A DNA stretch of 64,000 bases from Aurantiacibacter xanthus (GCF_003584015.1 NZ_QXFM01000140.1:62001-126000); one strand, 5' to 3'; positions 1 to 9,198 are shown, counted from the first letter of the stretch. The notes: generated by a model from the sequence alone, not told the origin. Made by a program: numbers and translations.

Positions 1-414
1 CCGGATCGAACCGATTGCCCCCTTCGCCCCGAGCACCGCCACCCAGGCCAGCAGCAACAGGATGCCGACGACAATCGCCGTCGCGCCCCATGCCGTTACC
101 AGAGGGATCAGCGCAATCAGCAGGCCAACGGTCAGGCCGACCGCTGCGAGCAGCACGAGCACAAGCGCGACAACCCCGAGCGCAATTGCCGCGATAAGCC
201 GATTGCCTGCAAGGCGCACGCGCGTCTTCTGGAAGGCAATCTCGGCATCGAAATAGTTGAACGCATCGCTGACGAGCGCCCCGATATCGTCGGCGAGCAC
301 ACGCGCAAAGGACTCGTCGGGGTCGCCCCCCGCCGAGCCTTGCTGCGTGGGCCCCGGCTGATCGTCGGAATCGGGCCGGGGCGGTGCGGATGGATCAGGC
401 GTGCTGGCAACCAC
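1..414 (-). CDS. Phage holin family (DUF1469-like) membrane protein, 3' end off the window
   Basis: The reading frame runs off the left edge, so only the first 138 residues are visible. A GTG start at 414 lies 3 bases after the upstream gene's stop codon. The N-terminus (about residues 1-35) is acidic and proline-rich. It is followed by an amphipathic stretch and two hydrophobic segments at about 73-100 and 102-128. This layout and the sequence around FNYFDAEIAFQKTRVRL match the Holin_3_6/DUF1469 membrane proteins common in Proteobacteria. Those are usually encoded beside YqjD/DUF883 proteins, as here. The family is implicated in envelope stress rather than in phage lysis. The exact start is uncertain because no strong ribosome-binding site precedes it, which suggests translational coupling. 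Confidence 0.6.
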   Translation of the reverse strand, partial: MVASTPDPSAPPRPDSDDQPGPTQQGSAGGDPDESFARVLADDIGALVSDAFNYFDAEIAFQKTRVRLAGNRLIAAIALGVVALVLVLLAAVGLTVGLLIALIPLVTAWGATAIVVGILLLLAWVAVLGAKGAIGSIR

Positions 415-417
415 GCG

Positions 418-912
418 TCAGCGGCGGAACAGACGCGAGACCAGGAAACCGGCAAGCGCGGCAATGCCGACAGCGGTCGCGGGGCTCTTGCGGATGGCTT
501 CGCGCGCATCCTCGCCCAACTCTTCGTAGCTCTTGTCGTTCAGCGTCTTTGCCGAATCCGTCAGGTAGCCCGAAGCGCGGCGAGCGTAGTCGCCATATTT
601 GGCGCCGAATTTCTCGTCGATGGCGGCAGCATTTTCGTCGACCAGCTTGGACAGGCTGACAAGCGCATCGCTCGCCTTGGCCTTTCCTTCAACGGCCAGT
701 TCGCCCGCGCGGGCCAGCGCATCGTCAGCCATGTCATGGCCCCGCGCGCTCGCTTCGCTCTTGAGCGCAGCGGCACCGGCCTTCGCCTCGCCAATCGCGG
801 CGTTGAAGCGCGACTTCGCCTCTTCCGTACCGGCGGTGGAGGTCGGATCGGGTGCGGTTACAGCAACGGCGGTGGCGGGCTTGGGAGCGTCGGTCTTCTG
901 GGTAGGAGCCAT
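418..912 (-). CDS. DUF883 (ElaB/YqjD-like) C-tail-anchored protein
   Basis: A 164-residue protein, Ala-, Lys- and Glu-rich and probably helical through most of its length. It ends in a hydrophobic, glycine-zipper-like tail of about 20 residues (AVGIAALAGFLVSRLFRR). That is the layout of ElaB/YqjD/YgaM (DUF883) proteins, which are anchored in the inner membrane by the C-terminus and in E. coli associate with ribosomes in stationary phase. The start at 912 was chosen over one 11 codons upstream because AAAGGGA sits a few bases before it. It is coupled to the holin-like gene downstream. The family call rests on architecture and composition. Confidence 0.65.
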   Translation of the reverse strand: MAPTQKTDAPKPATAVAVTAPDPTSTAGTEEAKSRFNAAIGEAKAGAAALKSEASARGHDMADDALARAGELAVEGKAKASDALVSLSKLVDENAAAIDEKFGAKYGDYARRASGYLTDSAKTLNDKSYEELGEDAREAIRKSPATAVGIAALAGFLVSRLFRR

Positions 913-1047
913 GGTATTCCCTTTCTTGCGGAGCGCACCGGACATCCCCTCCGGCGCGCGCGAACTACTTTGCAGGGGTATTATGATGTTAATACACCCA
1001 CTTTCAAGACTTCAACGCGTCTTGCCCTTGAATGTTCCGCGGCATAG

Positions 1048-2379
<1,332 letters not shown>

Positions 2380-2412
2380 CAGGGCGAAATCACGGGGCCG
2401 GGCAGGGCGCAA

Positions 2413-2724
2413 TCAGCGCTCGGGCTCGGCCTCGACTTCCTGCTCGATCCGTTTTTCGATCGGCTCCAGCCGCTCCATCACCTTACGGTTCTTGCGGCTG
2501 AGCAGATACTGCCACACGCCCCAGGCGTTGATGAGCAACAGGATGGCGTTCATCGCCGCAATCGGCATCGCACCCGATGTCAGTCCCGACACGATCCAGA
2601 TGATCGACACCGCGCAAAACAGGATGAAGGCATAGCCGGTAGCCCTTCGTCCGAGGTCGGCGGCAATCAGGCCTGCGGCGAGCATCGCGCCGATGGCCGC
2701 GATCCATTCAAGAGGTCCGTTCAT
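2413..2724 (-). CDS. Small integral membrane protein of unknown function
   Basis: 103 residues with about three to four hydrophobic segments (roughly 6-25, 31-48, 52-73) and a charged, helical C-terminal tail (KNRKVMERLEPIEKRIEQEVEAE). I do not recognise a characterised family; the pattern resembles small uncharacterised inner-membrane proteins. A TCACAT-type palindrome lies 53 bases upstream of its start, and two more of the same kind precede ribB. By inference the gene could share riboflavin-linked regulation and might be a transport accessory. No direct functional evidence is visible. Confidence 0.6.
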   Translation of the reverse strand: MNGPLEWIAAIGAMLAAGLIAADLGRRATGYAFILFCAVSIIWIVSGLTSGAMPIAAMNAILLLINAWGVWQYLLSRKNRKVMERLEPIEKRIEQEVEAEPER

Positions 2725-2776
2725 TACCAGAGCAAGCGGCGAGATGCAGGTTTGGTTCCTCGAAATCCAGCATCGA

Positions 2777-2792
2777 TCACATTACGATGTGA
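2777..2792. promoter_or_regulatory. TCACAT-N4-ATGTGA palindrome upstream of the small membrane-protein gene
   Basis: TCACATTACGATGTGA is a perfect inverted repeat of 6-bp half-sites with a 4-bp spacer. The same half-sites occur twice in front of the HTH-ribB gene at 4689-4733. It lies in the 238-bp region between ribH and the reverse-strand gene starting at 2724, where an operator for that gene would be expected. The rest of the region (2793-2962) holds nothing else recognisable. Confidence 0.5.
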
Positions 2793-2962
2793 ACGATGTT
2801 GGAAACGGGGTCGCAGGAGAGTAGATTGGAGTTCCTGCGATCCACCTCGCGCACAATCGCCGGCCGCTCCTCGCGGCGCACGATTGAATCAATTGTACCC
2901 CTCGTCGCCGAACACATGACCACCCAGAACGATGGGCAGCGCGCCGAACGAGGGGCGTCCAG

Positions 2963-3382
2963 CTACTGAAACGTCTCCTGCAATTCGAGCAACCGCATGG
3001 CCGCGACGGCCGCCTCGCCGCCCTTGTTCTTCTGCGCCGGATCGGCGCGCACCAGCGCCTGCTCCTCGTTCTCGACCGTGAGGATACCGTTGCCGATGGC
3101 CACCGCATCCATGGTCAGCGCCATGATCGCACGCGCGCTCTCGCCGGCCACGATTTCAAAGTGATAGGTCTCGCCCCGGATCACCACACCGATGGCGACG
3201 AAGCCATCATAGCGCCCGCTTTCGGCAGCAAGCGCAATCGCGCCGGGCACCTCGAGCGCGCCGGGCACGGTCAGCACATCGACGCTGTGCCCTGCCTCTT
3301 CCAGCGCGGCACGGGCGCCGGCGATCAGCAGATCGTTGAGGTGGTCGTAGAAACGGGCTTCGACGATAAGGAAACGGGCCAT
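2963..3382 (-). CDS. ribH: 6,7-dimethyl-8-ribityllumazine synthase
   Basis: 139 residues, a compact lumazine synthase. It condenses 5-amino-6-ribitylamino-uracil with 3,4-dihydroxy-2-butanone 4-phosphate, the penultimate step of riboflavin synthesis, and forms pentamers or icosahedra. Visible motifs: [13 protein letters not shown] for substrate binding and [14 protein letters not shown] with the catalytic histidine. The C-terminal helix carries [16 protein letters not shown]. The start lies 2 bases after the ribB stop, so ribB and ribH form a tight operon in which the upstream enzyme makes this enzyme's second substrate. The gene ends far from the next gene, which suggests the operon ends here. 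Confidence 0.95.
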   Translation of the reverse strand: MARFLIVEARFYDHLNDLLIAGARAALEEAGHSVDVLTVPGALEVPGAIALAAESGRYDGFVAIGVVIRGETYHFEIVAGESARAIMALTMDAVAIGNGILTVENEEQALVRADPAQKNKGGEAAVAAMRLLELQETFQ

Positions 3383-3384
3383 GA

Positions 3385-4674
3385 TTATTCTTCTCCGCAG
3401 GCAATCGGGCGTTCCCCGACAATCGACAGGCCATAGCCATCGAGGCCGACCAGCGAATGCGAGGTGTTGGTAAGCAGGATCATGTCGCGCACGCCCAGTT
3501 CGGTGAGGATCTGCGCGCCGACGCCATAGTCGCGCTGCTCTTCCTCGCTTTCGCGCGGACGCCGTTCAAGCGCCCGGATCGCGCGCGAAACATAGTCGGC
3601 CGAGGGACGGTTGATCAGGACCACCACACCCGAGCCTTCTTCGCCGATGGCTCGCATGGCGCCTTCGAGCAACCGCGAGCGCTCGATATCGCGCGCGAAC
3701 ACGTCGTCGAAGATGGCGAACGCGTGCATCCGCACCAGCGTCGGCCTGGCGGGATCGATATGGCCTTTGACCAGCGCCAGGGTCTCGTCCTTCGTGGCCT
3801 TGTTCCAGAAGCTGATCGCGCGCCAGTCGTCGCCCCAGCGGCTGGAGAACCGCGCTTCGCCGCGGTTTTCGACAAGGTGATCGTTCTGGCGGCGGTAGGC
3901 GATCAGATCGCGGATCGTGCCGATCTTCAACCGGTGCTTGCGGGCAAAGGCGATCAACTGGTCGAAGCGGGCCATGGTCCCGTCCTCGTTCATGATCTCG
4001 CAGATCACGCCGCTCGGGTTGAGCCCGGCGAGCCGCGAGATATCGACCGCCGCCTCGGTATGCCCGGCGCGGACCAGCACGCCGCCCTCGCGCGCAACCA
4101 GCGGGAACACGTGACCGGGGGTGACGATGTCGTCCGGGCCTTTCGAGGCGTCAATCGCGACCGAAATGGTGCGCGCGCGGTCGGCGGCGCTGATCCCGGT
4201 GGTGACGCCCTCGCGCGCCTCAATGGCGACGGTGAAGGCGGTTTCGTGGCGGGTGCGGTTCTTGCGGCTCATCAGTTCGAGCCCCAGCGAGTCCACGCGG
4301 GTCTTGGACAGTGCGAGGCAGATCAGCCCGCGGCCATGGGTCGCCATGAAGTTGATCGCATCGGGCGTCGCCATCTGCGCGGGGATGATGAGGTCGCCCT
4401 CGTTCTCGCGGTCCTCGTCGTCAACGAGGATGAACATGCGCCCGTTGCGCGCTTCCTCGATCAGCTCCTCGATCCCGACCAGCACCGGGCTGTCGTCGTT
4501 TTCGGAGAGAAAGCGGTCGAGCTTGCCGAGCGTTTCGGCCGTCGGGTTCCAGCCCGGCTCGGTACAGTCGCGCAGGGTGTTGGCATGGAGGCCGGCAGCA
4601 CGGGCGAGCCCGGCGCGGGTCATCTTGCCCTCTCCAATAAGGGCCAGAACCTTGGCGAGAACCTGATCGGACAT
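3385..4674 (-). CDS. ribB: 3,4-dihydroxy-2-butanone 4-phosphate synthase with N-terminal HTH and degenerate GTP cyclohydrolase II-like domain
   Basis: 429 residues in three parts. Residues about 1-55 form a small helix-turn-helix, XRE-like domain ([18 protein letters not shown]). Residues about 60-265 are a complete DHBP synthase, with the acidic loop [10 protein letters not shown] near 84-93, [11 protein letters not shown] and [16 protein letters not shown]. It converts ribulose 5-phosphate to the four-carbon riboflavin precursor. Residues about 270-425 resemble GTP cyclohydrolase II but lack the C-x10-C-x-C zinc ligands ([12 protein letters not shown] replaces the cysteine segment) while keeping the LLTN and SIVGERP tail. 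That domain is therefore probably not a cyclohydrolase, and a separate RibA should exist elsewhere. The HTH suggests a bifunctional enzyme-regulator; two palindromes lie directly upstream. First gene of the ribBH operon. Confidence 0.9.
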   Translation of the reverse strand: MSDQVLAKVLALIGEGKMTRAGLARAAGLHANTLRDCTEPGWNPTAETLGKLDRFLSENDDSPVLVGIEELIEEARNGRMFILVDDEDRENEGDLIIPAQMATPDAINFMATHGRGLICLALSKTRVDSLGLELMSRKNRTRHETAFTVAIEAREGVTTGISAADRARTISVAIDASKGPDDIVTPGHVFPLVAREGGVLVRAGHTEAAVDISRLAGLNPSGVICEIMNEDGTMARFDQLIAFARKHRLKIGTIRDLIAYRRQNDHLVENRGEARFSSRWGDDWRAISFWNKATKDETLALVKGHIDPARPTLVRMHAFAIFDDVFARDIERSRLLEGAMRAIGEEGSGVVVLINRPSADYVSRAIRALERRPRESEEEQRDYGVGAQILTELGVRDMILLTNTSHSLVGLDGYGLSIVGERPIACGEE

Positions 4675-4688
4675 AGACAGTTCCTAAA

Positions 4689-4704
4689 TCACATTTCAAT
4701 GTGA
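4689..4704. promoter_or_regulatory. Proximal palindromic operator of ribB (TCACATT-TC-AATGTGA)
   Basis: A perfect 7+2+7 inverted repeat located 15 bases upstream of the ribB start codon. A second copy with the same half-sites lies at 4719-4733 and a third at 2777-2792. The short leader (about 85 bases to the neighbouring gene) has no room for an FMN riboswitch, so control by a protein is more likely. The fused HTH of RibB itself is the obvious candidate, which is inference. Confidence 0.55.
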
Positions 4705-4718
4705 ACCCCATCTAGTGG

Positions 4719-4733
4719 TCACATTGAATGTGA
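4719..4733. promoter_or_regulatory. Distal palindromic operator of ribB (TCACATT-G-AATGTGA)
   Basis: A perfect 7+1+7 inverted repeat. Its centre is about 30 bp, near three helical turns, from the centre of the repeat at 4689-4704, so two dimers could bind the same DNA face. The one-base difference in spacer between the copies is unusual for a rigid dimer site and should be kept in mind. Confidence 0.55.
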
Positions 4734-4760
4734 TCAAGCGCCAAAATCGAGCTATTGTCG

Positions 4761-5915
4761 TCAAGGACCGAATACGGCGTGGTCCAGCTCTGCCACACTG
4801 GTGACGCCGAGATAGGCGATGGTCCGTCGCAGCTCCTGCGCGAGCAGATCGATCGCGCGCGTCACGCCGGCTTCGCCACCAGCGGCAAGACCATAGAGCG
4901 TCGCCCGCCCGAGCAACACCCCCTTCGCACCCAGGGCCAGCGCCTTGACCACATCGCTGCCGCGCCGCACTCCGCTATCGAACCACACGTCGAGCCGGTC
5001 GCCCGCTGCCGCCAGCACGGCGGGCAGGGCATCGATGGCGGCAACCGAGTGATCGAGCGCCCGCGCACCGTGGTTGGAGACGACCACGCCGTCGATCCCG
5101 CGTCGCGCCGCCTCAAGTGCGTCATCGGGATGCAGCACGCCCTTCAGCACCATCTTGCCGCGCCACATCGCGCGCAGTTGCGCAATGCCGTCCCAGTCGA
5201 GATTGTCCTGCTTGAACTGTGCCCCCGGCTTGCCGCCCTTGCCAATCGAATGACGCAGATGCGGCGGCAGGTTCGCCTGCTGCGGCAACTTGCCCTCGCG
5301 CAAAACATACTGCCCGATCACACCAAGCAGCCAGCGCGGATGGGTCAGCACGTCAACCACATTCTGGCGATTGGGCTTGAACGGTATGCCGAAGCCGTTG
5401 TGAAACAGATACTCGCGGTTGGGCGGCACCGGCAGATCGAGCGTGACGAACAGCGTGTCGCATCCCGCATCCTGCGCACGGCGCACGACATCGAACGACA
5501 ACTCACGGTTCTCCCAGAGGTAAAGCTGGAACCACACACGCCCGGCTTCGACCGCGATCATCTCCAGATCGAGGGTGCTGGCGCTGGAGATCGTGAACGG
5601 AATGCCTGCTGCCCGTGCCGCCCGCGCCAGGGCAATATCGCCGTTGTAATGGATCAAGCCAGCGGCACCGGTCGGGCCGATGGCGAAGGGCAGGGCGCTC
5701 GGCTCACCCAGCAGTTCAGCCGAGAGGTCGACCCGCTCGACATTGCGCGCCACGCGCGGCACGAAGGTCAGCGCATCGAGCGCGGCGCGGTTGCGGTCCA
5801 TGCCGATCTCGTCCTCAACGCCGCGTTCGAGATACTCCCAAACACCGCGCGGAAGGCGCCGCCTGGCCTTGCGGCGCAGATCGGCGATATTCCAGCAGGC
5901 CAGATCTGCCGACAT
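4761..5915 (-). CDS. FMN-dependent alpha-hydroxy acid dehydrogenase (mandelate/lactate dehydrogenase type)
   Basis: 384 residues, a full-length member of the flavocytochrome b2/glycolate oxidase family. It oxidises an alpha-hydroxy acid to the keto acid using FMN, with electrons passing to the respiratory chain in membrane-bound members. Visible: the IGPTGAAGLIHYNGD FMN segment, LWFQLY-like VWFQLYLW, the catalytic His/Arg region SNHGARALDH near residues 277-286, and the phosphate loop DSGVRRGSDVVKALALGA followed by LLGRATLYGLA. The overall sequence is closer to bacterial (S)-mandelate dehydrogenase than to LldD in my reading. It is downstream of an SDR with an 8-base gap, so the two are probably co-transcribed. 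The substrate cannot be fixed from sequence. Confidence 0.85.
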   Translation of the reverse strand: MSADLACWNIADLRRKARRRLPRGVWEYLERGVEDEIGMDRNRAALDALTFVPRVARNVERVDLSAELLGEPSALPFAIGPTGAAGLIHYNGDIALARAARAAGIPFTISSASTLDLEMIAVEAGRVWFQLYLWENRELSFDVVRRAQDAGCDTLFVTLDLPVPPNREYLFHNGFGIPFKPNRQNVVDVLTHPRWLLGVIGQYVLREGKLPQQANLPPHLRHSIGKGGKPGAQFKQDNLDWDGIAQLRAMWRGKMVLKGVLHPDDALEAARRGIDGVVVSNHGARALDHSVAAIDALPAVLAAAGDRLDVWFDSGVRRGSDVVKALALGAKGVLLGRATLYGLAAGGEAGVTRAIDLLAQELRRTIAYLGVTSVAELDHAVFGP

Positions 5916-5923
5916 CGGAGGGT

Positions 5924-6652
5924 TTATCCGCGTCCGAGGAAGGGCAGCTTGTTCTGCACCATCAAGGCCTCATAGAAATTGAGGTGATCGGGCATGTCGC
6001 ACATGTGGACGATAATGCCTGCCGCCTCTTCCGGCGTGGCGGCGAAGTTCTCGGGCAGCTTGACCGACCCCGGCATGATCTCGGTGACAACGATGCCGGG
6101 GTGGAAGATCGACACCGCAATATTGCTGTCGCGCCCGTCAACCGCCAGCGCATGGGTCAGCCCGGCGAGGCCAAACTTGCTGGCGGTGTAGGAGGGGCAC
6201 TCCGAACGCGGCACCTTGGCCGAGATCGAACCGACATTGACGATGCGCCCGTGGCCGCCTTTGAGGAAGATCGGCCAGGCATGCTTGGCGCACAGGAAAG
6301 CACTGGTCAGGTTGGTGTTGATGACCTGCATCCACTGCTCAAGGCTGGTCTCATGCACGGGGGTATTCTCGGCGATCCCGGCGTTGTTGATCAGCACATC
6401 GACGGTGCCGAATTTCGCCACGGCCTCGGCAAACAGGTTGGCGACGGCTTGCTCGTCGGTGACATCGGTGGCCACGGCCAGCGCTTCGCCGCCCATCGCC
6501 TCGATCCTCGCCACCAGCCCTTCGAGCCGCTCCACCCGGCGCGCGGCAAGCACAACCTTGGCACCACGGTTGACGAACTCGACAGCACAGGCCTCGCCAA
6601 TGCCAGAACTTGCCCCTGTGACGACGGCCACACGGCCCGCAAGGATCGACAT
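5924..6652 (-). CDS. Short-chain dehydrogenase/reductase (classical SDR)
   Basis: 242 residues with TGASSGIG at 12-19 for NAD(P) binding, NNAG, the catalytic serine in VGSIS and YTASK near 154-158. The start at 6652 was preferred to one 18 codons upstream because AGAGGAGA lies just before it and the Rossmann fold then starts near residue 7, as is usual. The arginine-containing AARRVERL after strand 2 suggests NADP(H) preference. It is the first gene of a two-gene unit with the FMN hydroxy-acid dehydrogenase, hinting at oxidation of an alcohol or hydroxy acid. Substrate unknown. Confidence 0.85.
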   Translation of the reverse strand: MSILAGRVAVVTGASSGIGEACAVEFVNRGAKVVLAARRVERLEGLVARIEAMGGEALAVATDVTDEQAVANLFAEAVAKFGTVDVLINNAGIAENTPVHETSLEQWMQVINTNLTSAFLCAKHAWPIFLKGGHGRIVNVGSISAKVPRSECPSYTASKFGLAGLTHALAVDGRDSNIAVSIFHPGIVVTEIMPGSVKLPENFAATPEEAAGIIVHMCDMPDHLNFYEALMVQNKLPFLGRG

Positions 6653-6743
6653 GGTGCTGAATTCTCCTCTCCAATTTGCGCCGGGCGTACAGGAGGGGCG
6701 CGGCAAACGGAACCGTCAATTTTGCAGGAAGGATAGCGGCCGC

Positions 6744-7370
6744 TCAGCCCTTGGAGGCGATGAAGCGGGTCGCCAGCCTGGCGACCTTGGCAACGCCGCT
6801 GTGGGTCAGATCCCAGCCTTCTATCTCCTCGCGGACGAGGTCCGGGTGCTTCTTGCTGATGTCGCGCAGGGCATTGCCGACGGACTTGCGCAGATAGTCG
6901 CTTTCGCTGCTGCGTTGCGCGGAGAGAAGCGCAACCGCCACACCCGGGTGTTCGCGAAAGTAGGGGCGCCCGGTCCAGATCCGCAGCCCTTCGGTCACCG
7001 CCCGTCGCGTGTTCGGGTGATCGGCGGACAGCCACTCACGAATAACCGGCAGCGCCTTTTCATATCCGGTATCCTGACAGAACCGGTCGAACGCCTTGGC
7101 GAGGATTTCCTGCACGCGCCAATCGGGATCGAGGCTGATGCGCTGCTTCAGGATTTGCAGCGCATCAGGATCGCTTGCGGCAAGGCGTCCGAGGATGAAG
7201 GTTGCGATGCAGCGAGCCTGATGCACATCGGTGCAAAGCAAGTCCAGGGCCACAGCTTTGGCGGCCTGACCGTCGCAGCCTGCCACAAGCTCGTCGGCTG
7301 CGGCCTGCAGGTCCGTGAAACCATGCGCGGTATTCCGGCTCCGGCTGATCAGATCTTCGACAACGCCCAT
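6744..7370 (-). CDS. AlkD-like HEAT-repeat protein (DNA alkylation repair family)
   Basis: 208 residues of helical repeats. Segments such as DWRVQEILAKAFDRF, NTRRAVTEGLRIW and SDYLRKSVGNALRDISKKHP follow the pattern of the AlkD/AlkC DNA alkylation repair superfamily, in which HEAT repeats cradle duplex DNA. AlkD proteins excise positively charged alkylated bases. Whether this member has glycosylase activity cannot be told, because the catalytic residues cannot be aligned by eye with certainty. It stands alone, in the same orientation as the upstream remnant gene but 280 bases away. Confidence 0.6.
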   Translation of the reverse strand: MGVVEDLISRSRNTAHGFTDLQAAADELVAGCDGQAAKAVALDLLCTDVHQARCIATFILGRLAASDPDALQILKQRISLDPDWRVQEILAKAFDRFCQDTGYEKALPVIREWLSADHPNTRRAVTEGLRIWTGRPYFREHPGVAVALLSAQRSSESDYLRKSVGNALRDISKKHPDLVREEIEGWDLTHSGVAKVARLATRFIASKG

Positions 7371-7580
7371 TCACCACCTCGTTCGCACATACTGACTTTG
7401 GCCCAGGGTCTTCCCGGTTCACCGCGAAGGACGCATTGCGATGGCACAGATCGCTCGCCCTCTGCACCAGTCTTTTTTACAGCGTCGACCTTGCGTCGAC
7501 GACATGCTCGCCGGAATTGTCATCGCGGTTTTGAAAGGAACGGGGGACTGGCTGACGAGGATCTCGCCAGTCATGGTGTC

Positions 7581-7617
7581 CGGCACCGCCTCACCACCCA
7601 ACTGGGAGGCGGTGCCG
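7581..7617. terminator. Strong hairpin in the gap between AlkD-like gene and amidotransferase remnant
   Basis: CGGCACCGCCTC at 7581-7592 pairs perfectly with GAGGCGGTGCCG at 7606-7617, giving a 12-bp stem and a 13-base loop. No T-run follows on either strand, so it may be a factor-independent terminator of poor type or simply a structured repeat. The surrounding gap (7371-7653) holds no convincing gene. Confidence 0.4.
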
Positions 7618-7653
7618 AACTATGGCTTCAGGAGAAGGGCAGGGGGTGGAGGG

Positions 7654-7767
7654 TTACGCTCCCACCTCCTTCAGCCATTGCGAAAACCCCTCATCCTCGA
7701 GGGGCTGCTCGAAAATGCCGAGGTCCTCAAACGGGACATGGCGGATCGCCACCGCGGTTTTCAGCAT
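7654..7767 (-). pseudogene. Remnant of a class I glutamine amidotransferase-like gene
   Basis: A 37-codon frame starts at 7767 after a perfect AGGAGGG ribosome-binding site and reads MLKTAVAIRHVPFEDLGIFE, the typical N-terminus of GMP-synthase-like glutamine amidotransferases. It then stops after QWLKEVGA instead of continuing for more than 200 residues. The catalytic Cys-His-Glu residues are therefore absent, and nothing downstream to 7371 restores the family. The simplest reading is an internal deletion that joined the first codons to out-of-context sequence. A genuine short peptide gene is possible but less likely. Confidence 0.5.
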
Positions 7768-7885
7768 TTCTGCCCTCCTCGAAAGATGGGCTGGCCATAG
7801 ATTGGCTCCGGACCGGCTGGGCGGTCCAGTTTGGGAATAATGAGCAGGCCGGTTGATAGGCCAGCTGTCGAAGGGCCGGATCTCG

Positions 7886-8425
7886 TCATGCCTTCACAAT
7901 CCGGGCCTGTACGAAGGCGGCGCGCTCTGCGGGCGAAACGAGCGGAAGAGGCACGAGGACATAGCCCAGCTCCTCGTAGACGCGCACCATTGCGTCGTGT
8001 GTCGCCACGGCTTCGGCCCAGTCCTGCTTGCGTTCGGCATCGTTGGCATAGATCTCGGCCCACGGCGGGGCGATGAAGACGTGCCGGTTGTAGCGGCGGC
8101 GCTCTGCCTCGTGCACCAGGCGGTCCGGGATGGGGAGGCCGCAAAGCCGCCGGTAGCCGATGATGTCGGGAATGCCGCGGTCGAAAAACAGGACTCCCTC
8201 GCGCATCTGGCCCTGCGCATAGGCGTGGAGGTCATGCACGAGCATCCGGTCGGCAAAGGCCTCGCGGTCATCCCATGGCAGCGCCGTTCCGCCGGCGGCC
8301 ATTTCCTCGCGGATCACGGCGCGCCCGGCCTCGGGCATATGCGGCAGCCCCTCATCGGCCAAGGCCTCGAGCAGAGTGCTTTTGCCCGATCCGGGGCCGC
8401 CGGTGATGACGAAAAAGCGATCCAA
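7886..8425 (-). CDS. AAA family P-loop ATPase/kinase-like protein
   Basis: 179 residues beginning almost directly with a Walker A loop, GGPGSGKST (Lys15). An acidic DRGIPD segment follows (LFFDRGIPDIIGY), and there is an arginine-rich region (HEAERRRYNRHVF), as in the AAA_28/NadR-like kinases. The biochemical role is unknown. It follows the 2OG-Fe dioxygenase gene with a 4-base gap, so the two are translated from one message. Small P-loop proteins of this group often occur as stand-alone accessory genes. Confidence 0.75.
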   Translation of the reverse strand: MDRFFVITGGPGSGKSTLLEALADEGLPHMPEAGRAVIREEMAAGGTALPWDDREAFADRMLVHDLHAYAQGQMREGVLFFDRGIPDIIGYRRLCGLPIPDRLVHEAERRRYNRHVFIAPPWAEIYANDAERKQDWAEAVATHDAMVRVYEELGYVLVPLPLVSPAERAAFVQARIVKA

Positions 8426-8429
8426 GTCC

Positions 8430-9197
8430 TTATCCTCCCTCAGCGCACCCGATCATGGCAAAGGTAAGGACAAGCGTGTCGCGCCACGCCGGGACGCCGG
8501 GTATCACAGCCTCGATCGGAGTTGTCCCATGACGGACCTCGCGGTCATTCAAAAGCAGGGCTTCACCGGGCTGGGCAAGCCTGTGCTCCAGCAGACAGGC
8601 CCCGTCCGCATCCTCGACGCGGCTTTCGCCGCCAGCGTAGTTGCTGCCACCGACAAGCAGGATAAGCACCCAGTCGCGACCGTCACGGTGCATGCCCTCA
8701 GGTGTGGGCAAACCGGGGTGGCCAGACAGAGCTTCGATGCGAAACTGATGCGCTTCGACGGACCATGCATGAGGCTCCCGTCCGCTGGCACGCGCAATAG
8801 CGGCTGCGGTGTCGTGAATGAGCGTGGCAAGCATCGGCAACCACGGCTGGTCCTGTTCGATCGGCGCAAACCAACGCTCGACCCCGCCATTGAGCGGATT
8901 GTAGCCGCGATCCTGAAAATGCGGGCGATGCGGCAGGCGCGTACACTGGCCATCAGCGACCTCGTAGGCAGCATAGCGACGCCGACGATAGGTGCCACCG
9001 TCGGCCATCCAGGTATCGCGCGGCAGATCGGCCCAACTGTTCGCGAAGGAGTTCCATGTGGGAGTATCCGGGTCAACCAGCTTGCCCTGCGGCAGCACGA
9101 TCAGCCCCCTGTCCAACGTGGCCTCGCCCATGACGGGGCCACGTGCATGCAGATCGAAATCGTGGAAAGGAGCAGTGGGGCTGGATGACGCGTCCAT
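8430..9197 (-). CDS. 2OG-Fe dioxygenase family protein (isoleucine-dioxygenase-like fold)
   Basis: 255 residues resembling the 2OG-Fe dioxygenase family PF10014, whose characterised members (IDO types) hydroxylate free L-amino acids using 2-oxoglutarate and O2. The candidate iron ligands are His170 and Asp172 in GMHRDGRD and His223 in DREVRHGT. Arg239 (AWRDTLVLTF) would bind the 2OG carboxylate. The ligand spacing is normal for a jelly-roll dioxygenase. The gene is divergent from a hydrolase-LysE exporter pair, and the ATTGAACCA motif found at the MocR promoter lies just upstream of its start. An amino-acid substrate is inferred from the family and from the exporter next door. Confidence 0.75.
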   Translation of the reverse strand: MDASSSPTAPFHDFDLHARGPVMGEATLDRGLIVLPQGKLVDPDTPTWNSFANSWADLPRDTWMADGGTYRRRRYAAYEVADGQCTRLPHRPHFQDRGYNPLNGGVERWFAPIEQDQPWLPMLATLIHDTAAAIARASGREPHAWSVEAHQFRIEALSGHPGLPTPEGMHRDGRDWVLILLVGGSNYAGGESRVEDADGACLLEHRLAQPGEALLLNDREVRHGTTPIEAVIPGVPAWRDTLVLTFAMIGCAEGG

Positions 9198-9198
9198 A

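Noticed and set aside
960-1000. Sigma-70 promoter for enolase (TTGCAG and TAATAC)
   Set aside because: Spacer of about 14 bases is too short; kept only as an AT-richer tract.
3457-4704. A 415-codon frame antisense to ribB
   Set aside because: Opposite a certain gene, without start signal or family features.
4675-4760. FMN riboswitch in front of ribB
   Set aside because: The leader is too short and the conserved FMN aptamer blocks such as AGGGTGAAATTCCC are absent.
7441-7800. 119-codon plus-strand frame in the gap near the amidotransferase remnant
   Set aside because: No ribosome-binding site, composition unlike a protein, and it overlaps the remnant and a hairpin.
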